Shown here: positions 34,521 to 44,768 of the stretch, one piece after another | Layout of the letters: each line of letters starts with the position of its first letter | Numbering within the stretch: the first letter of the stretch is position 1 | Origin: Micromonospora rubida | GTDB taxonomy: Bacteria > Actinomycetota > Actinomycetes > Mycobacteriales > Micromonosporaceae | Direction of reading: 5' to 3' | DNA length: 64,000 nucleotides | NCBI RefSeq assembly: GCF_009908295.1 | Contig: NZ_JAAALO010000001.1 | Coordinates: 558,001-622,000 of the forward strand | Translations under genes and position numbers: made by a program | Notes under the pieces: model-generated | What the model was told of the DNA's origin: nothing | Database searches by the model: none | Seen by the model: the letters and a program-made list of their open reading frames with translations, nothing else

Positions 34521-35306
34521 TCAAACTTCGGACGGAGCATCGGGCTGAGATGGCTCTGCCTCTACGGGGTAATCGTCGATGACGACGATCCGGTCTGCGG
34601 GCCAGACGGACTCCGACACCTCCAGGACTGTTCCGTCATCGGCCCTGGCGACGTGGATCACCTGCATGACGGGGGCGCCGGTCGGCAGCTCCAGCGCGGC
34701 TGCTTCCTCTGCCGTGGGCAGGCGAGAGAACCAGTGATCGCGGGCCGTTGCGTAGCGCTTGCCGCTGAGTTCCTCAATGCAGAGGAAGAGAGCTTTGGGC
34801 ACCACCCTGGGCTCTTCCAAGTACGTCCCGTCAGCAAGATCGATCGGGATGTAGCTCGCGCCGATCTCTTCGGGCTTGCCGGTCTCCTCGTCATGGAGGT
34901 GCCGCCGTCGAACTACCACGTCGGTTCCAGCCGGCACGCCCATCGCGGCAGCGATCTCACCCTGGACCTGTGCCTTGCCGGCGAACACGATGTCGTGTCG
35001 CAGGTGCGCTGTCAGCAACTTGAGGTCGCTACGAGCGCGCCCGTAGCGATGCCGAGAGAGGCGTTGCAGCCGCCGGCTCTCGCGCACGAAGGTTCCTACA
35101 CCGTGGCGGGACTCGATCAATCCCTCAGCGCGGAGGACACCCATAGCATTACGCAAGGTAATCGGACTGACCCGAAACCGTCCAGCTAAGGCTGTCTCCG
35201 CTGGCAGTTGCTCGCCCGCCTGCAACTCCCCGTCACGGATGCTACGTCGCAACTTCGCCGCGATTTGAAGGTACTTCGGTGCTTTTGTGCCTAGCTCGTC
35301 CGTCAT
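34521..35306 (-). CDS. GntR-family regulator with UTRA domain (HutC type)
   Basis: 261 residues from ATG 35306; a GTG at 35318 is possible. Winged helix PKYLQIAAKLRRSIRDGELQAGEQLPAETALAGRFRVSPITLRNAMGVLRAEGLIESRHGVGTFV (about 10-75), then a UTRA effector domain (VVRRRHLHDEETGKPEEIGASYIPIDLADG...VMQVIHVARADDGTVLEVSESVWPADR). A GTCCTCTCTAGGAC palindrome lies 20 bp upstream, and a related site lies before the divergent operon. Confidence 0.92.
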   Translation of the reverse strand: MTDELGTKAPKYLQIAAKLRRSIRDGELQAGEQLPAETALAGRFRVSPITLRNAMGVLRAEGLIESRHGVGTFVRESRRLQRLSRHRYGRARSDLKLLTAHLRHDIVFAGKAQVQGEIAAAMGVPAGTDVVVRRRHLHDEETGKPEEIGASYIPIDLADGTYLEEPRVVPKALFLCIEELSGKRYATARDHWFSRLPTAEEAAALELPTGAPVMQVIHVARADDGTVLEVSESVWPADRIVVIDDYPVEAEPSQPDAPSEV

Positions 35307-35325
35307 CGCCGCCCTCACTCAGGTA

Positions 35326-35339
35326 GTCCTCTCTAGGAC
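35326..35339. promoter_or_regulatory. operator GTCCT-N4-AGGAC next to the GntR start
   Basis: GTCCTCTCTAGGAC, a perfect 5 bp-armed palindrome 20 bp upstream of the GntR/UTRA start. Paired with the related site at 35455-35468. Confidence 0.65.
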
Positions 35340-35454
35340 AACCCCTCCGCACCACCACTGTACGGCCACCTCTCGCCTGACGCAGACCGGCCAATCTTCA
35401 ACATTCGCCAACACGCTGGTCGGGGGCTTGCGCGCGGGCAGCCCAAAGCCTACG

Positions 35455-35468
35455 GTCCTATATAGGTC
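35455..35468. promoter_or_regulatory. operator/promoter GTCCT-N4-AGGTC before the DivIVA-like operon
   Basis: GTCCTATATAGGTC shares both arms (one change) and spacing with the site at 35326-35339; its centre CCTATATAGG is itself a perfect palindrome and could overlap a -10 element. It lies 112 bp before ATG 35580. Confidence 0.65.
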
Positions 35469-35579
35469 TACAGGAGTTGCCAGGCGTCGGACCTGATCAG
35501 CCCAGCGGGCCACCCCGCACCAGCTCGTTCCAGCAGCCGGACAGGGGCAGCGCTGTCCGACAGCCCAGGACGGAGGCAC

Positions 35580-35999
35580 ATGGAGCCCAGCACAGACGCG
35601 GTTGGGAACGGGCCCGCTATCGATGTCGGCGGCACCCGCGAGGGCGGCGCGGTCTATCAGTCCAGGCGGAACCTGCTGACCCCGGCCGAGATCCGGTGGC
35701 AAGACTTCCCGATGACCAAGCTCGGTCGGCGTGGCCTCGACCCGGAGGCGGTCGGCAGGTTTCTGCGTCGGGTCGAGGCCGACCTGGACGCCCTGTACCA
35801 GGAGGTCGTGACCGCTCGGGACGAGGCGCGCTACCACCGGGACACCGTGACGGAGCTGCGCGCGGAGCGCTGGCGTCCCCGCGAGCCGTGGGCACAGCGA
35901 CCACGCGGCGAGTACCGACGCCCACCCATGTGGCCGCCCTACTCCCCCCGCCGGCAGGGCTGCCACCGTCAGCCGGGAGACGACGGCGGCGATGACTGA
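35580..35999 (+). CDS. DivIVA-like coiled-coil domain protein
   Basis: 139 residues, ATG with GGAGG upstream. LTPAEIRWQDFPMTKLGRRGLDPEAVGRFLRRVEADLDALYQEVVTARDEARYHRDTVTELR (about 37-98) has the DivIVA N-terminal pattern (F-x-x-x-x-x-GYd-extending helix). The tail is Arg/Pro-rich and disordered. First gene of an overlapping four-gene set; its stop overlaps the next start by 8 bp. Confidence 0.7.
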   Translation: MEPSTDAVGNGPAIDVGGTREGGAVYQSRRNLLTPAEIRWQDFPMTKLGRRGLDPEAVGRFLRRVEADLDALYQEVVTARDEARYHRDTVTELRAERWRPREPWAQRPRGEYRRPPMWPPYSPRRQGCHRQPGDDGGDD

Positions 36000-36333
36000 C
36001 TACCCGGCGATCCACGGCCCGTCTAGGCCGGACTGGACCTGCCTCGCCTGCGGCAACCCCTGGCCCTGCCTGACCCGCAAGCGCCAGCTCAAGGAGCTGT
36101 GCCAGTGCAACATCCGGACCCTCGTCCGCTACATGACCGCGTATCTACCGGACGCCCACAAAGAGATCGACGGCATGAGCACCGCCGAGGTCACCGAACG
36201 CATCGTCGGATGGTGCGGCAGACCGTTGGAGATGTGGACGGTCCAGGAGCCCTCGACCGACGCAAAAGATCAAGACCGGCAACGGCGGTACGAACCCAAC
36301 CAGAAGGCAGGGAGATATGGACGGCACGAGTAG
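35992..36333 (+). CDS. small Cys-rich conserved hypothetical protein
   Basis: 113 residues. The N-terminal WTCLACGNPWPCLTRKRQL is a recurrent actinobacterial motif with a CxxC...C arrangement that may bind a metal. Similar short proteins are often labelled flavin reductase without evidence. Overlaps both neighbours, so it is part of the 35580-37397 operon. Confidence 0.72.
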   Translation: MTDYPAIHGPSRPDWTCLACGNPWPCLTRKRQLKELCQCNIRTLVRYMTAYLPDAHKEIDGMSTAEVTERIVGWCGRPLEMWTVQEPSTDAKDQDRQRRYEPNQKAGRYGRHE

Positions 36334-36487
36334 CGACCCGGGGCAGAGCCGGAGTGAGCGGGCCGAGGCCGCCGAGCGGCAGGCGGCGAGGCGACGCCTG
36401 CTGGAGCAGGCCGAGGCGGACCGGGTGCCGGTGGACGACACCACGAGGGCGGTGCCCGATCGGCGGTGGCGTCGTGACCACCCATGA
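36317..36487 (+). CDS. small hypothetical protein between the Cys-rich and XRE genes
   Basis: 56 residues (MDGTSSDPGQSRSERAEAAE ... DRRWRRDHP), ATG 36317 with GGGAG 4-8 bp upstream, stop TGA 36485-36487. Rich in Glu, Arg and Ala, probably one long helix. It overlaps the previous gene by 17 bp and the XRE start by 14 bp, the compact spacing of a real operon member. No family recognised. Confidence 0.55.
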   Translation: MDGTSSDPGQSRSERAEAAERQAARRRLLEQAEADRVPVDDTTRAVPDRRWRRDHP

Positions 36488-37397
36488 TCTGCCGATAGGC
36501 CGCCGGGTCGCGCGGTTGCGGGTCCGGCGGCGGATGACCCAGCAGATGCTGGCCGACCGGCTCGGCAAGTCGAAGAGCTGGGTGGACAAGGTCGAGCGGG
36601 GTACCCGCGCCCTGGACAGGTTCACCGTCATCCGGGACCTCGCCGACGCGCTCCGCGTCGACCCGGTGGCGCTGCTCGGCCGGGATGCCCGGCCGCCGGC
36701 TGCCGCCGGTGCCGCCGTGGACGGCGTCGACGGGGTGCGGGCCGCCCTGGCGCGCTACGACACCGTCCTGGCCGGGCCGGTCGGCCGGGTGGCACCGCCG
36801 GCCGGTGAGCTGGGCCGGCGGGTGGGGCACGCCTGGCTGACGTACCAGCATGCCGACTATCCGCAGTTGCTGCGGATGTTGCCGGAGTTGCTCGGCGACG
36901 CCCAACGCGTCCATGCCGGCGGCGGCGGGCACGGCGCGGCGGAGCTGCTGGTGCAGGCGTACCGGATCATGTCGTCGGTGCTGGTGAAGCTCGGCGAGGG
37001 CGATCTCAGCTGGCTGGCCGCCGACCGGGCGATGTCCGTGGCCAGGGGTGACGCGCTGCTGGTGGCGGCGGCCACCGTGCCGCTGGGGCAGGCGCTGCGT
37101 GCCCTCGGCCGGGCCCGGCCGGCCCTGGCCGTCACGGTCGCCGCCGCAGACCGCATCGCCCCCACGGCGGTGTGCGTCGGCCCGCCGCGCGAGCCGGCGC
37201 TACGCGGGACGCTGCTGGTCCAGGCCGCCCTGGCCGCCGCCGCGTGCGGCGACGCGCGGAGCGTACGGGAGCTGGTCGACCGGGCGGCCGGGCTCGCCGA
37301 GCGGGCCGGCGGCCCTGCCCGGAACTTCGCAGCTGACGGTTCCAGCTCGGCCACCGCCGCCCACCCCCCGGGAATCCCGTTCCGCTTTATGGGATAG
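36474..37397 (+). CDS. XRE-family helix-turn-helix regulator
   Basis: 307 residues from GTG 36474. IGRRVARLRVRRRMTQQMLADRLGKSKSWVDKVERGTRALDRFTVIRDLADALRVDPVALLG (about 7-68) is a Cro/CI-type HTH. The remainder is an alpha-helical repeat-like region (LGRRVGHAWLTYQHADYPQLLRMLPELLGDAQR...) typical of actinobacterial XRE regulators that are usually about 400 residues. It ends in an atypical FAADGSSSATAAHPPGIPFRFMG just before a hairpin, so the C-terminus is probably truncated. Confidence 0.87.
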   Translation: MTTHDLPIGRRVARLRVRRRMTQQMLADRLGKSKSWVDKVERGTRALDRFTVIRDLADALRVDPVALLGRDARPPAAAGAAVDGVDGVRAALARYDTVLAGPVGRVAPPAGELGRRVGHAWLTYQHADYPQLLRMLPELLGDAQRVHAGGGGHGAAELLVQAYRIMSSVLVKLGEGDLSWLAADRAMSVARGDALLVAAATVPLGQALRALGRARPALAVTVAAADRIAPTAVCVGPPREPALRGTLLVQAALAAAACGDARSVRELVDRAAGLAERAGGPARNFAADGSSSATAAHPPGIPFRFMG

Positions 37398-37399
37398 CC

Positions 37400-37453
37400 G
37401 GAGATCTTGGCGCGAATCGGCCCCTCCACGGGCCAGTTCCTTCCAAGATCTCC
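37400..37453. terminator. two-tier hairpin between convergent genes
   Basis: GGAGATCTTGG (37400-37410) pairs with CCAAGATCTCC (37443-37453); an inner stem GGCCC-N6-GGGCC lies within the loop. It starts 3 bp after the XRE stop and faces the convergent DUF6194 gene. Confidence 0.7.
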
Positions 37454-37629
37454 CACGCGGCAGTCGTGGCGTCGGGTGGGATCGCTTTGATCAGGACGTC
37501 TCGGGGGGCCTGGCGTGGGGGCCGCTCGACGGCAGGTATGCCTCCCGGCGCCCATGGAGGCTGAGTCGGATACGGCATCAGCCACGCTCCGCGAACGACG
37601 ACCCGACGGGGCGGTGGGGGCACGCCGGG

Positions 37630-38154
37630 TCAGCGGGAGTCGTGCTGCTCCCCGCGTGCCCGCCGGTGTTCGCCGGACGCCCGGCCGTGTGCGTGGGCGA
37701 GCAGCCGGTCAACCTCGGGCAGCCGTCGGACGCCGGGGTTGAGCACGCACGCCCAGCCGTACGTGCCGTAGGCGGGGTGGGGCAGGACCTCGTCGCACCG
37801 GGTGAAGTCGACTCCCGACCGATGGTCGGGCAGTTCTGCGGGCGGATAGCCGAACCGGCGCTGGAACTCCTCGCGGCCGACGTGCACGTTGAGGCGGAAG
37901 ATCCCCGGCCGATCGAGGCGCGAGTCCTCGTCGAACCCGGGGACGTCGTGTTCCACGATGGTGGCGAACGGCCGGCGGCGGTCGGACCCGACGAAGAAGA
38001 ACCGGTCGCCCCAGCTCGCCTCCGGCGCACCGGACCGCTCGTCGGCCTGCACCTGGGTGACGTGCGGCAGCGCGACGATCCGCTCGACGAGTTCGGCCAC
38101 GGCGGCGGCGACGTGCGGCACGGCGTCGTCGGAGGGCTCAGGCAGAGAAGTCAT
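37630..38154 (-). CDS. DUF6194 family protein
   Basis: 174 residues, ATG. Recognisable by ASWGDRFFFVGSDRRRPFATIVEHDVPGFD, GIFRLNVHVGREEFQRRFGYPP and VLPHPAYGTYGWACVLNPG. This is a widespread actinobacterial family of unknown function, often next to MerR/TioE-type regulators. Divergent from the TioE-like gene with 62 bp between starts. Confidence 0.85.
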   Translation of the reverse strand: MTSLPEPSDDAVPHVAAAVAELVERIVALPHVTQVQADERSGAPEASWGDRFFFVGSDRRRPFATIVEHDVPGFDEDSRLDRPGIFRLNVHVGREEFQRRFGYPPAELPDHRSGVDFTRCDEVLPHPAYGTYGWACVLNPGVRRLPEVDRLLAHAHGRASGEHRRARGEQHDSR

Positions 38155-38216
38155 GACCTTTACCGTATCGTTGACTCGCCCTGTGAAGGTTTGACGCTAT
38201 CTGCTGCTGGGAGACC

Positions 38217-38987
38217 GTGCTGAAGTCTCAAACGCAAGAACGTGTGCGATCGTACCGTCCCACAGACCTCGCCCGGGAGCACGGCATCTCCACCCAGGCG
38301 GTCCGCAACTACGAACGCGACGGGGTGCTGCCGCCGGCCCCGCGCACGCCGAGCGGCTACCGCGCCTACTCGGCCCTGCACGCGCACGCGCTGCGCGCCT
38401 ACCTCGCGCTCGTTTCGGCGCACGGCTACGCGACCGCCGGCGAGATCATGCGCGCCGTCAACGCCGGCGACGTGGACACCGCACTGCGGGCGATCGACCG
38501 CAGCCACGCCCTACTGCTCCGCGACCGCGAGACGCTCGACGCCGTCGAGGCGGCCGTCGGGGTCCTGGCGGTCACCGGCGTCCCCGCCGGGGCCGCACCG
38601 GCGACACCGCCGGCCACGGGCCGGGCCGACCGTCCGCTGACGATCGGCCACCTCGCCCACCGGATCGGCGTTACGCCGGCCACCCTGCGCAAGTGGGAGC
38701 GGGCCGGCGTCCTCGTGCCGCAGCGCGGTCCCGACACCGGCCACCGGCTGTACCGGGTCGACGACGTCCGCGACGCCGAACTGGCCCACCTGCTCCGGCG
38801 CGGCGGCTACCGGCTCGACCACATCGCCACGGTCCTGCGCCAGGTCCGCGCCGCCGCCGGCCCCGAGGCGCTGGCCGGCTCGCTGGAGGGCTGGCGGCGG
38901 CGGCTCACCGACCGGGGGCGGGCCATGCTCACCGCCGCCGCGCGGCTCGCGGACCACCTGTCCCCGCCGGACGGGCCCCGGGGCTAG
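38217..38987 (+). CDS. TioE-type transcriptional regulator with two MerR HTH domains
   Basis: 256 residues from GTG 38217 (a GTG at 38241 is an alternative). First MerR-like HTH YRPTDLAREHGISTQAVRNYERDGVLPPAPRTPSGYRAYS (about 13-52), second LTIGHLAHRIGVTPATLRKWERAGVLVPQRGPDTGHRLYRVDDVRDAELAHLL (about 141-195). Double-MerR architecture is that of TioE in the Micromonospora thiocoraline cluster. Probably controls itself and the divergent DUF6194 gene. Confidence 0.9.
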   Translation: MLKSQTQERVRSYRPTDLAREHGISTQAVRNYERDGVLPPAPRTPSGYRAYSALHAHALRAYLALVSAHGYATAGEIMRAVNAGDVDTALRAIDRSHALLLRDRETLDAVEAAVGVLAVTGVPAGAAPATPPATGRADRPLTIGHLAHRIGVTPATLRKWERAGVLVPQRGPDTGHRLYRVDDVRDAELAHLLRRGGYRLDHIATVLRQVRAAAGPEALAGSLEGWRRRLTDRGRAMLTAAARLADHLSPPDGPRG

Positions 38988-39000
38988 GGGACCGCCGGGG

Positions 39001-39036
39001 CGCGCGTCCCGGCCCGTCGATGGGCCGGGACGCGCG
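39001..39036. terminator. bidirectional terminator hairpin
   Basis: CGCGCGTCCCGGCCC (39001-39015) and GGGCCGGGACGCGCG (39022-39036) form a perfect 15 bp stem with a GTCGAT loop between the convergent TioE-like and lipoprotein genes. Confidence 0.85.
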
Positions 39037-39041
39037 GCCGG

Positions 39042-39668
39042 TCACTTCGGCAGGTTCGCGCTCGACTTGGCCAGCTGGTACGCCGGGAGCATCGCCTCGA
39101 ACTCCTCGTCGTCCAGGCCGCCGAGGGTGAGCATGAGCCGGCCGTACAGGGTGGAGACCACGATCGCCCGCTTGCGGCTACCGTCCTCGGTCCAGGTCGC
39201 CTCGAACGAGTCCAGCGGACCGGCCTTGGTCCGGCGGTACTCCGAGTTCTCGGCCTTGCTGCTGTACTCGTTGAGGAACTTGTCCACAGTGAGCTGCGGG
39301 TTCAGCGGAGTGGCTCCCTCGATCTTCCAGACCCGCAGGAAGCCGATGTGCCCGGCCGGCTTCGCGTCGATCTCGCAGAGCAGCAGGGCGGGGCCGGCCC
39401 GGTAGTCCGTCCCGGACTTCATTGCCTTCACCTTCCACTCCGCCGGCACCGAGAAGGTCATCGACAGCGGGCAGACGCTGCCCTCGGGGCCGACCGTGGT
39501 GCCGGCCGCCGCCGGGGTGACCTCGTCGTACCAGGGCGGGCCGGCCACGACCGGCGACGCGGTCGGGCCGGCCGACGACGGGGGCGCCACCGTGGGCGTC
39601 GCCTTGTCGGCGCAGCCGACCGTCGCGGTGAGGGTGAGTGCGGCCAGTACGGCCACCCGTCGGAACAT
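39042..39668 (-). CDS. lipoprotein of unknown function
   Basis: 208 residues, ATG. Signal peptide MFRRVAVLAALTLTATVGC with the lipobox cysteine at 19, then a Pro/Ser/Thr-rich spacer and a globular domain (CPLSMTFSVPAEWKVKAMKSG ... ATWTEDGSRKRAIVVSTLYGRLMLTLGG). Expected on the outer face of the membrane. No named family recognised. Confidence 0.82.
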   Translation of the reverse strand: MFRRVAVLAALTLTATVGCADKATPTVAPPSSAGPTASPVVAGPPWYDEVTPAAAGTTVGPEGSVCPLSMTFSVPAEWKVKAMKSGTDYRAGPALLLCEIDAKPAGHIGFLRVWKIEGATPLNPQLTVDKFLNEYSSKAENSEYRRTKAGPLDSFEATWTEDGSRKRAIVVSTLYGRLMLTLGGLDDEEFEAMLPAYQLAKSSANLPK

Positions 39669-39792
39669 CTGTCGTTGCCCCCGTCGTGGTTCGCGCCGCC
39701 GGTGTCGCGGCGACGGATGCTAACCCGTCCCCGCCCCGCCGCGCTGCCCGCGCCGCCCCCGGGGCGGGGTCAGGCTCGGGTCCCCGGGGCCG

Positions 39793-40101
39793 TCAGGCGG
39801 CCTCCCGACCGGCGCGGGACCGCCGCTGGGGCGGGGCCGGTGCGGCGGACTGGGCGCGGGGTGCGGTCCCCCGGGATTCGACGGCCCCGGCCCCCCGGGC
39901 CAGTTCCATGGCGCGCTTCGCGTTGTGCAGCGTCTCACACGGGGCCTGCTGGCCCGCGCAGAGCAGGCTGCGGCAGCGGCCCGTCTCGTCGGGTTGGTGG
40001 GCCTCGGCGACGTCGTACGCCAGGCGCCACAGCAGCGGGTCCGTCACGTCGCTCGGTGCGGTTGCGGCGTGACTGGACCGGTGGTGCGTTGTGCCGGACA
40101 C
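39793..40101 (-). CDS. conserved hypothetical protein with Cys motif
   Basis: 102 residues from GTG 40101, which has GAGGGG upstream; a longer frame to 40188 exists. The core DPLLWRLAYDVAEAHQPDETGRCRSLLCAGQQAPCETLHNAKRAMELAR resembles a common actinobacterial family with a GRCR...PC Cys pattern. The C-terminus is Arg/Ala/Pro-rich and disordered. Function unknown. Confidence 0.7.
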   Translation of the reverse strand: MSGTTHHRSSHAATAPSDVTDPLLWRLAYDVAEAHQPDETGRCRSLLCAGQQAPCETLHNAKRAMELARGAGAVESRGTAPRAQSAAPAPPQRRSRAGREAA

Positions 40102-40203
40102 GCGGGGACCCCTCTCGTCGTCGCTGTCCCTGAACGTTGACCGCCCCCGGGGTCCGCTAAACCTGTGCCGGGGCGGGGCGTCGGTCACACCCGCGCGGCG
40201 GCG

Positions 40204-41445
40204 TCAGATGACGAAGTGGGTCCAGTAGGTCAGCCAGACCACGAACAGGGCGCCCTGGAGCAGGGCCAGGGCGGCGGTGAGCCAGGTGTCGACGGTGGCG
40301 CGGCGGGCCCACCGGGCGAGGACCAGGGCGACCGGGAACGCGGCGAGCAGGTAGCGCAGCAGGCTCTTGTACACCGGCGGCCCCATCGAGAGCGGCACCA
40401 GCACCACGATCAGGGTGTAGACCAGGTAGGGCAGCTCGGCGCGGCGGAACCCGGCGACCGCCACCGCCACGACGGCCAGGGCCAACCAGACCCGCGCGGC
40501 GTCGGCGGCCGAGCCGCCGGTCAGGCCGTGGTACGCCACCCAGAGCGGGTTCTGCACCCGGATCCCCCAGCCGCGCTCCTGGGCGTGCTGGTAGGCGAAC
40601 CAGTCCCCCGTCTGCCATGCGGCGACCGCCATGAACGCGAGCCACCCGGCCGGCAGGAGCAGCAGCGGCCAGCCGAGCCGCAGGTACCGGCCGAGCGTGC
40701 GCGGGTCCAGCCGGTACGCGTGCTGGCGCAGCAGGACCAGGGCGAGCGGGACGACGACGAGGAAGCCGACCGACCGGCTCAGCGCGAGGAAGAAGCCGAC
40801 GACGCCGACGAGCAGCCACCGCCGCCGCTCGGCGTGGTAGAAGGCGGCGAGGGCGAGGCAGAGGAAGAGCGACTCGGTCAGCGCCGCCTGGAACAGGAAC
40901 GCGGCGGGCAGCAGCAGCAGGTACCGGACGAAGCGCCGGGCCGACGCGTCGTCGCCGCAGAGCCGCTCGCCGAGCCGGTGGGCGTAGTAGAGCTGGAACA
41001 GGAACGCGACGTTGGCGACCAGCAGCAGCGCCCCTGCGGTGTTCCCGCCCAGCAGCGCGGCGACCGGCCGGGCCAGGAACGGGTAGAGCAACGGGAAGGC
41101 GAACTCGCTCCACCCGCCGGTGAGCGGCAGCCGGGCCAGGTGGTCGTAGAGCAGGCCGTCCCAGGCGAACCAGAGGGAGAGCCACCGGTGCGGCGAGATG
41201 GCGTCCTGCTGGGCGCGCATCGTCGCCTCGTCCGCCGGGGGCGCCCCGGGGACCCCGTCCCAGGCGGTCAGCGCGGTCACGGCGACCAGCGACAGCACGA
41301 GCTTGGAGCCGACGAAGACGGCCAGCACGAACCCCCACGGCGCGGGTATCCGGGCAGCGGAACGGGCCGCCCCCCGGGTGGCCCGGCCAGGCCAGGCCCG
41401 TACGCCGGTCGGCCGGTCGTCGGCGGCTCCGTGCCCCTCGCTCAT
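40204..41445 (-). CDS. polytopic membrane mannosyltransferase-like protein (PIG-V/GT-C type)
   Basis: 413 residues from ATG 41445. Hydrophilic ~35 residue N-terminus, then about ten hydrophobic segments. SLWFAWDGLLYDHLARLPL in the first loop carries the Asp expected of GT-C enzymes, and SEFAFPLLYPFLARPVA, ALTESLFLCLALAAFYHAER and RYLLAAFPVALVLARW are typical of actinobacterial PIG-V-like mannosyltransferases. It would transfer mannose from a polyprenyl phosphate donor at the outer membrane face. Acceptor unknown. Divergent from the GLF-like gene. Confidence 0.8.
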   Translation of the reverse strand: MSEGHGAADDRPTGVRAWPGRATRGAARSAARIPAPWGFVLAVFVGSKLVLSLVAVTALTAWDGVPGAPPADEATMRAQQDAISPHRWLSLWFAWDGLLYDHLARLPLTGGWSEFAFPLLYPFLARPVAALLGGNTAGALLLVANVAFLFQLYYAHRLGERLCGDDASARRFVRYLLLLPAAFLFQAALTESLFLCLALAAFYHAERRRWLLVGVVGFFLALSRSVGFLVVVPLALVLLRQHAYRLDPRTLGRYLRLGWPLLLLPAGWLAFMAVAAWQTGDWFAYQHAQERGWGIRVQNPLWVAYHGLTGGSAADAARVWLALAVVAVAVAGFRRAELPYLVYTLIVVLVPLSMGPPVYKSLLRYLLAAFPVALVLARWARRATVDTWLTAALALLQGALFVVWLTYWTHFVI

Positions 41446-41583
41446 CTGGTGGTCCCCCGGCTCGTCCGCGACCGGCCGGGTTTCCCCGCTCCCGGCCGGC
41501 TCACACCCGGACGGCAGGTGAATTCGGCGGCGGACCGGGTAAGGGCGCTGCCTCATTCGGCAAGTACGGGGGGCGGCACGGGC

Positions 41584-43188
<1,605 letters not shown>

Positions 43189-43221
43189 CGGGTTGATGTG
43201 GTGGGGGACACACTGCACCGC

Positions 43222-43944
43222 ATGGCCTTCGTTCCCGCCCCCCGCGCCTCCGTGTCCGACCACGTCTTCGGGCAGCTGCGCGACGCGGTGGTCAGCGGGA
43301 CGTACCGGCCCGACGACGCGCTGCCCGGCGAGCGGGAGCTGGCCGCCGCCTTCGAGGTGAACCGGCACGCCGTCCGGGAGGCGCTGCGCCGGCTGCAACA
43401 GCTCGGCCTGGTCCGGGTCAGCCAGGGCGGCGCGACCCGGGTGCTGGACTGGCGGGTGCACGCCGGGCTCGACCTCGCGCTGTACCTGGTCCGCTCCGGT
43501 GACGTCCTGCCCGTCGACACGCTGGTGCGGGACATGCTGGAGATGCGGGCCTGCATCGGCGTCGACGCGGCCCGGCTCTGCGCCGAACGGGCCGACGCGG
43601 CGACCCGCGAGACCGTCACCCGCGCCGCGCGGGAGTACGCCGGGCTGGCCCCCGACCTGCCCCGGATGGCCGAGGCCAACATCGCCCTGTGGCGGCACGT
43701 GGTGCGCGGCTCCGGCAACACGGCGTACCTGCTGGGGTTCAACAGCCTGGTGGCCGGCGCGCTCGCCGTCGGCCGCGTGCCACCCGAGCGGCGGGCCGCC
43801 GAGCTGCTCGACGTGGCCGGCCACCACCGGCTCGCCGAGGCCGTCGCCGCCGGCCGGGGCGACGCCGCCGCCGAGCAGGCCCGGTCCCTGCTCACCGCCG
43901 CCCTCACCCCCACCACCCCACCCGGAAGGGAATGCCGAGCATGA
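43222..43944 (+). CDS. GntR-family regulator, FadR subfamily
   Basis: 240 residues from ATG 43222 (GTG 43198 possible). HTH: VSDHVFGQLRDAVVSGTYRPDDALPGERELAAAFEVNRHAVREALRRLQQLGLVRVSQGGATRV. All-helical FCD-like C-terminus with LEMRACIGVDAARLCAERAD and HHRLAEAVAAGRGDAAAEQAR. Stop overlaps the next ATG. Probably senses a lipid-type acid and controls the two genes that follow. Confidence 0.92.
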   Translation: MAFVPAPRASVSDHVFGQLRDAVVSGTYRPDDALPGERELAAAFEVNRHAVREALRRLQQLGLVRVSQGGATRVLDWRVHAGLDLALYLVRSGDVLPVDTLVRDMLEMRACIGVDAARLCAERADAATRETVTRAAREYAGLAPDLPRMAEANIALWRHVVRGSGNTAYLLGFNSLVAGALAVGRVPPERRAAELLDVAGHHRLAEAVAAGRGDAAAEQARSLLTAALTPTTPPGRECRA

Positions 43945-44768
43945 TCCCCGCCGTGCTCTACGCCGTACCCGCGTTCCTGCTGCTCATCGTCGTGGAGGCG
44001 CTGTCCTACCGGTTCGCGCCGGACGACGACGAACGCGGCTACGAGCTGCGCGACACCACCACGAGCCTCACCATGGGCGCGGGCAGCCAGGTGATCGGCT
44101 TCCCGTGGAAGCTGCTCACCGTCGGCCTCTACGTCGCGCTGTGGACGGTCGCGCCGGTCCACCTCTCCCCCACCAGCGTCTGGACCTGGGTGCTGCTGTT
44201 CTTCGCCGACGACCTGGCCTACTACTGGTTCCACCGCGCCCACCACGAGGTACGGCTGTTCTGGGCCGGTCACGTCGTGCACCACTCCAGCACGTTCTAC
44301 AACCTGTCGACGGCGCTGCGGCAGAGCTGGACGCCGATGACCTCGCTGCCGTTCTGGCTGCCGCTGGCCCTGCTCGGCGTCCCGCCGTGGATGATCTTCC
44401 TTCAGCAGTCGGTCAGCCTGTTGTACCAGTTCTTCCTGCACACCGAGCGGGTCCGGGTGCTGCCCCGGCCGGTCGAGTGGCTGTTCAACACGCCGTCGCA
44501 CCATCGGGTCCACCACGGCGTCAACGCCGAGTACCTGGACCGCAACTACGGCGGGATCCTCATCGTCTGGGACCGGCTGTTCGGCACCTTCGAGCCGGAG
44601 CGCGCCCCCGCCCGGTACGGGCTGACCAAGAACATCGGCACCTACAACCCGCTGCGGGTGGCCATCCACGAGTACGGGTCGATCTGGGCCGACGTGCGCT
44701 CCGCCGCGTCCTGGCGGCACCGACTCGGCCACGTGTTCGGCCGTCCCGGCTGGCAGCCCGCCCGATGA
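43941..44768 (+). CDS. fatty-acid hydroxylase superfamily protein, alkylglycerol-monooxygenase-like
   Basis: 275 residues from ATG 43941 overlapping the regulator stop; ATG 43932 is also in frame. Histidine boxes HRAHHE, HVVHHSS and HHRVHHG bind a di-iron centre, and the HHSSTFYNLSTALRQSW stretch closely follows animal alkylglycerol monooxygenase (TMEM195), more than sterol desaturases. About five membrane segments. Predicted to hydroxylate the alpha carbon of an ether lipid or another lipid. The adjacent lysoplasmalogenase strengthens the ether-lipid reading. Confidence 0.88.
   Translation: MIPAVLYAVPAFLLLIVVEALSYRFAPDDDERGYELRDTTTSLTMGAGSQVIGFPWKLLTVGLYVALWTVAPVHLSPTSVWTWVLLFFADDLAYYWFHRAHHEVRLFWAGHVVHHSSTFYNLSTALRQSWTPMTSLPFWLPLALLGVPPWMIFLQQSVSLLYQFFLHTERVRVLPRPVEWLFNTPSHHRVHHGVNAEYLDRNYGGILIVWDRLFGTFEPERAPARYGLTKNIGTYNPLRVAIHEYGSIWADVRSAASWRHRLGHVFGRPGWQPAR

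Noticed and set aside
34125-35189. Plus-strand 354-residue frame opposite the GntR and 2H genes
   Set aside because: It is the shadow of two well-supported minus-strand genes with clear domain motifs.
40165-41583. N-terminal extension of the GLF-like flavoprotein
   Set aside because: The frame is open for another 470 codons upstream, but that stretch is antisense to the mannosyltransferase; the FAD motif begins right after ATG 41584.
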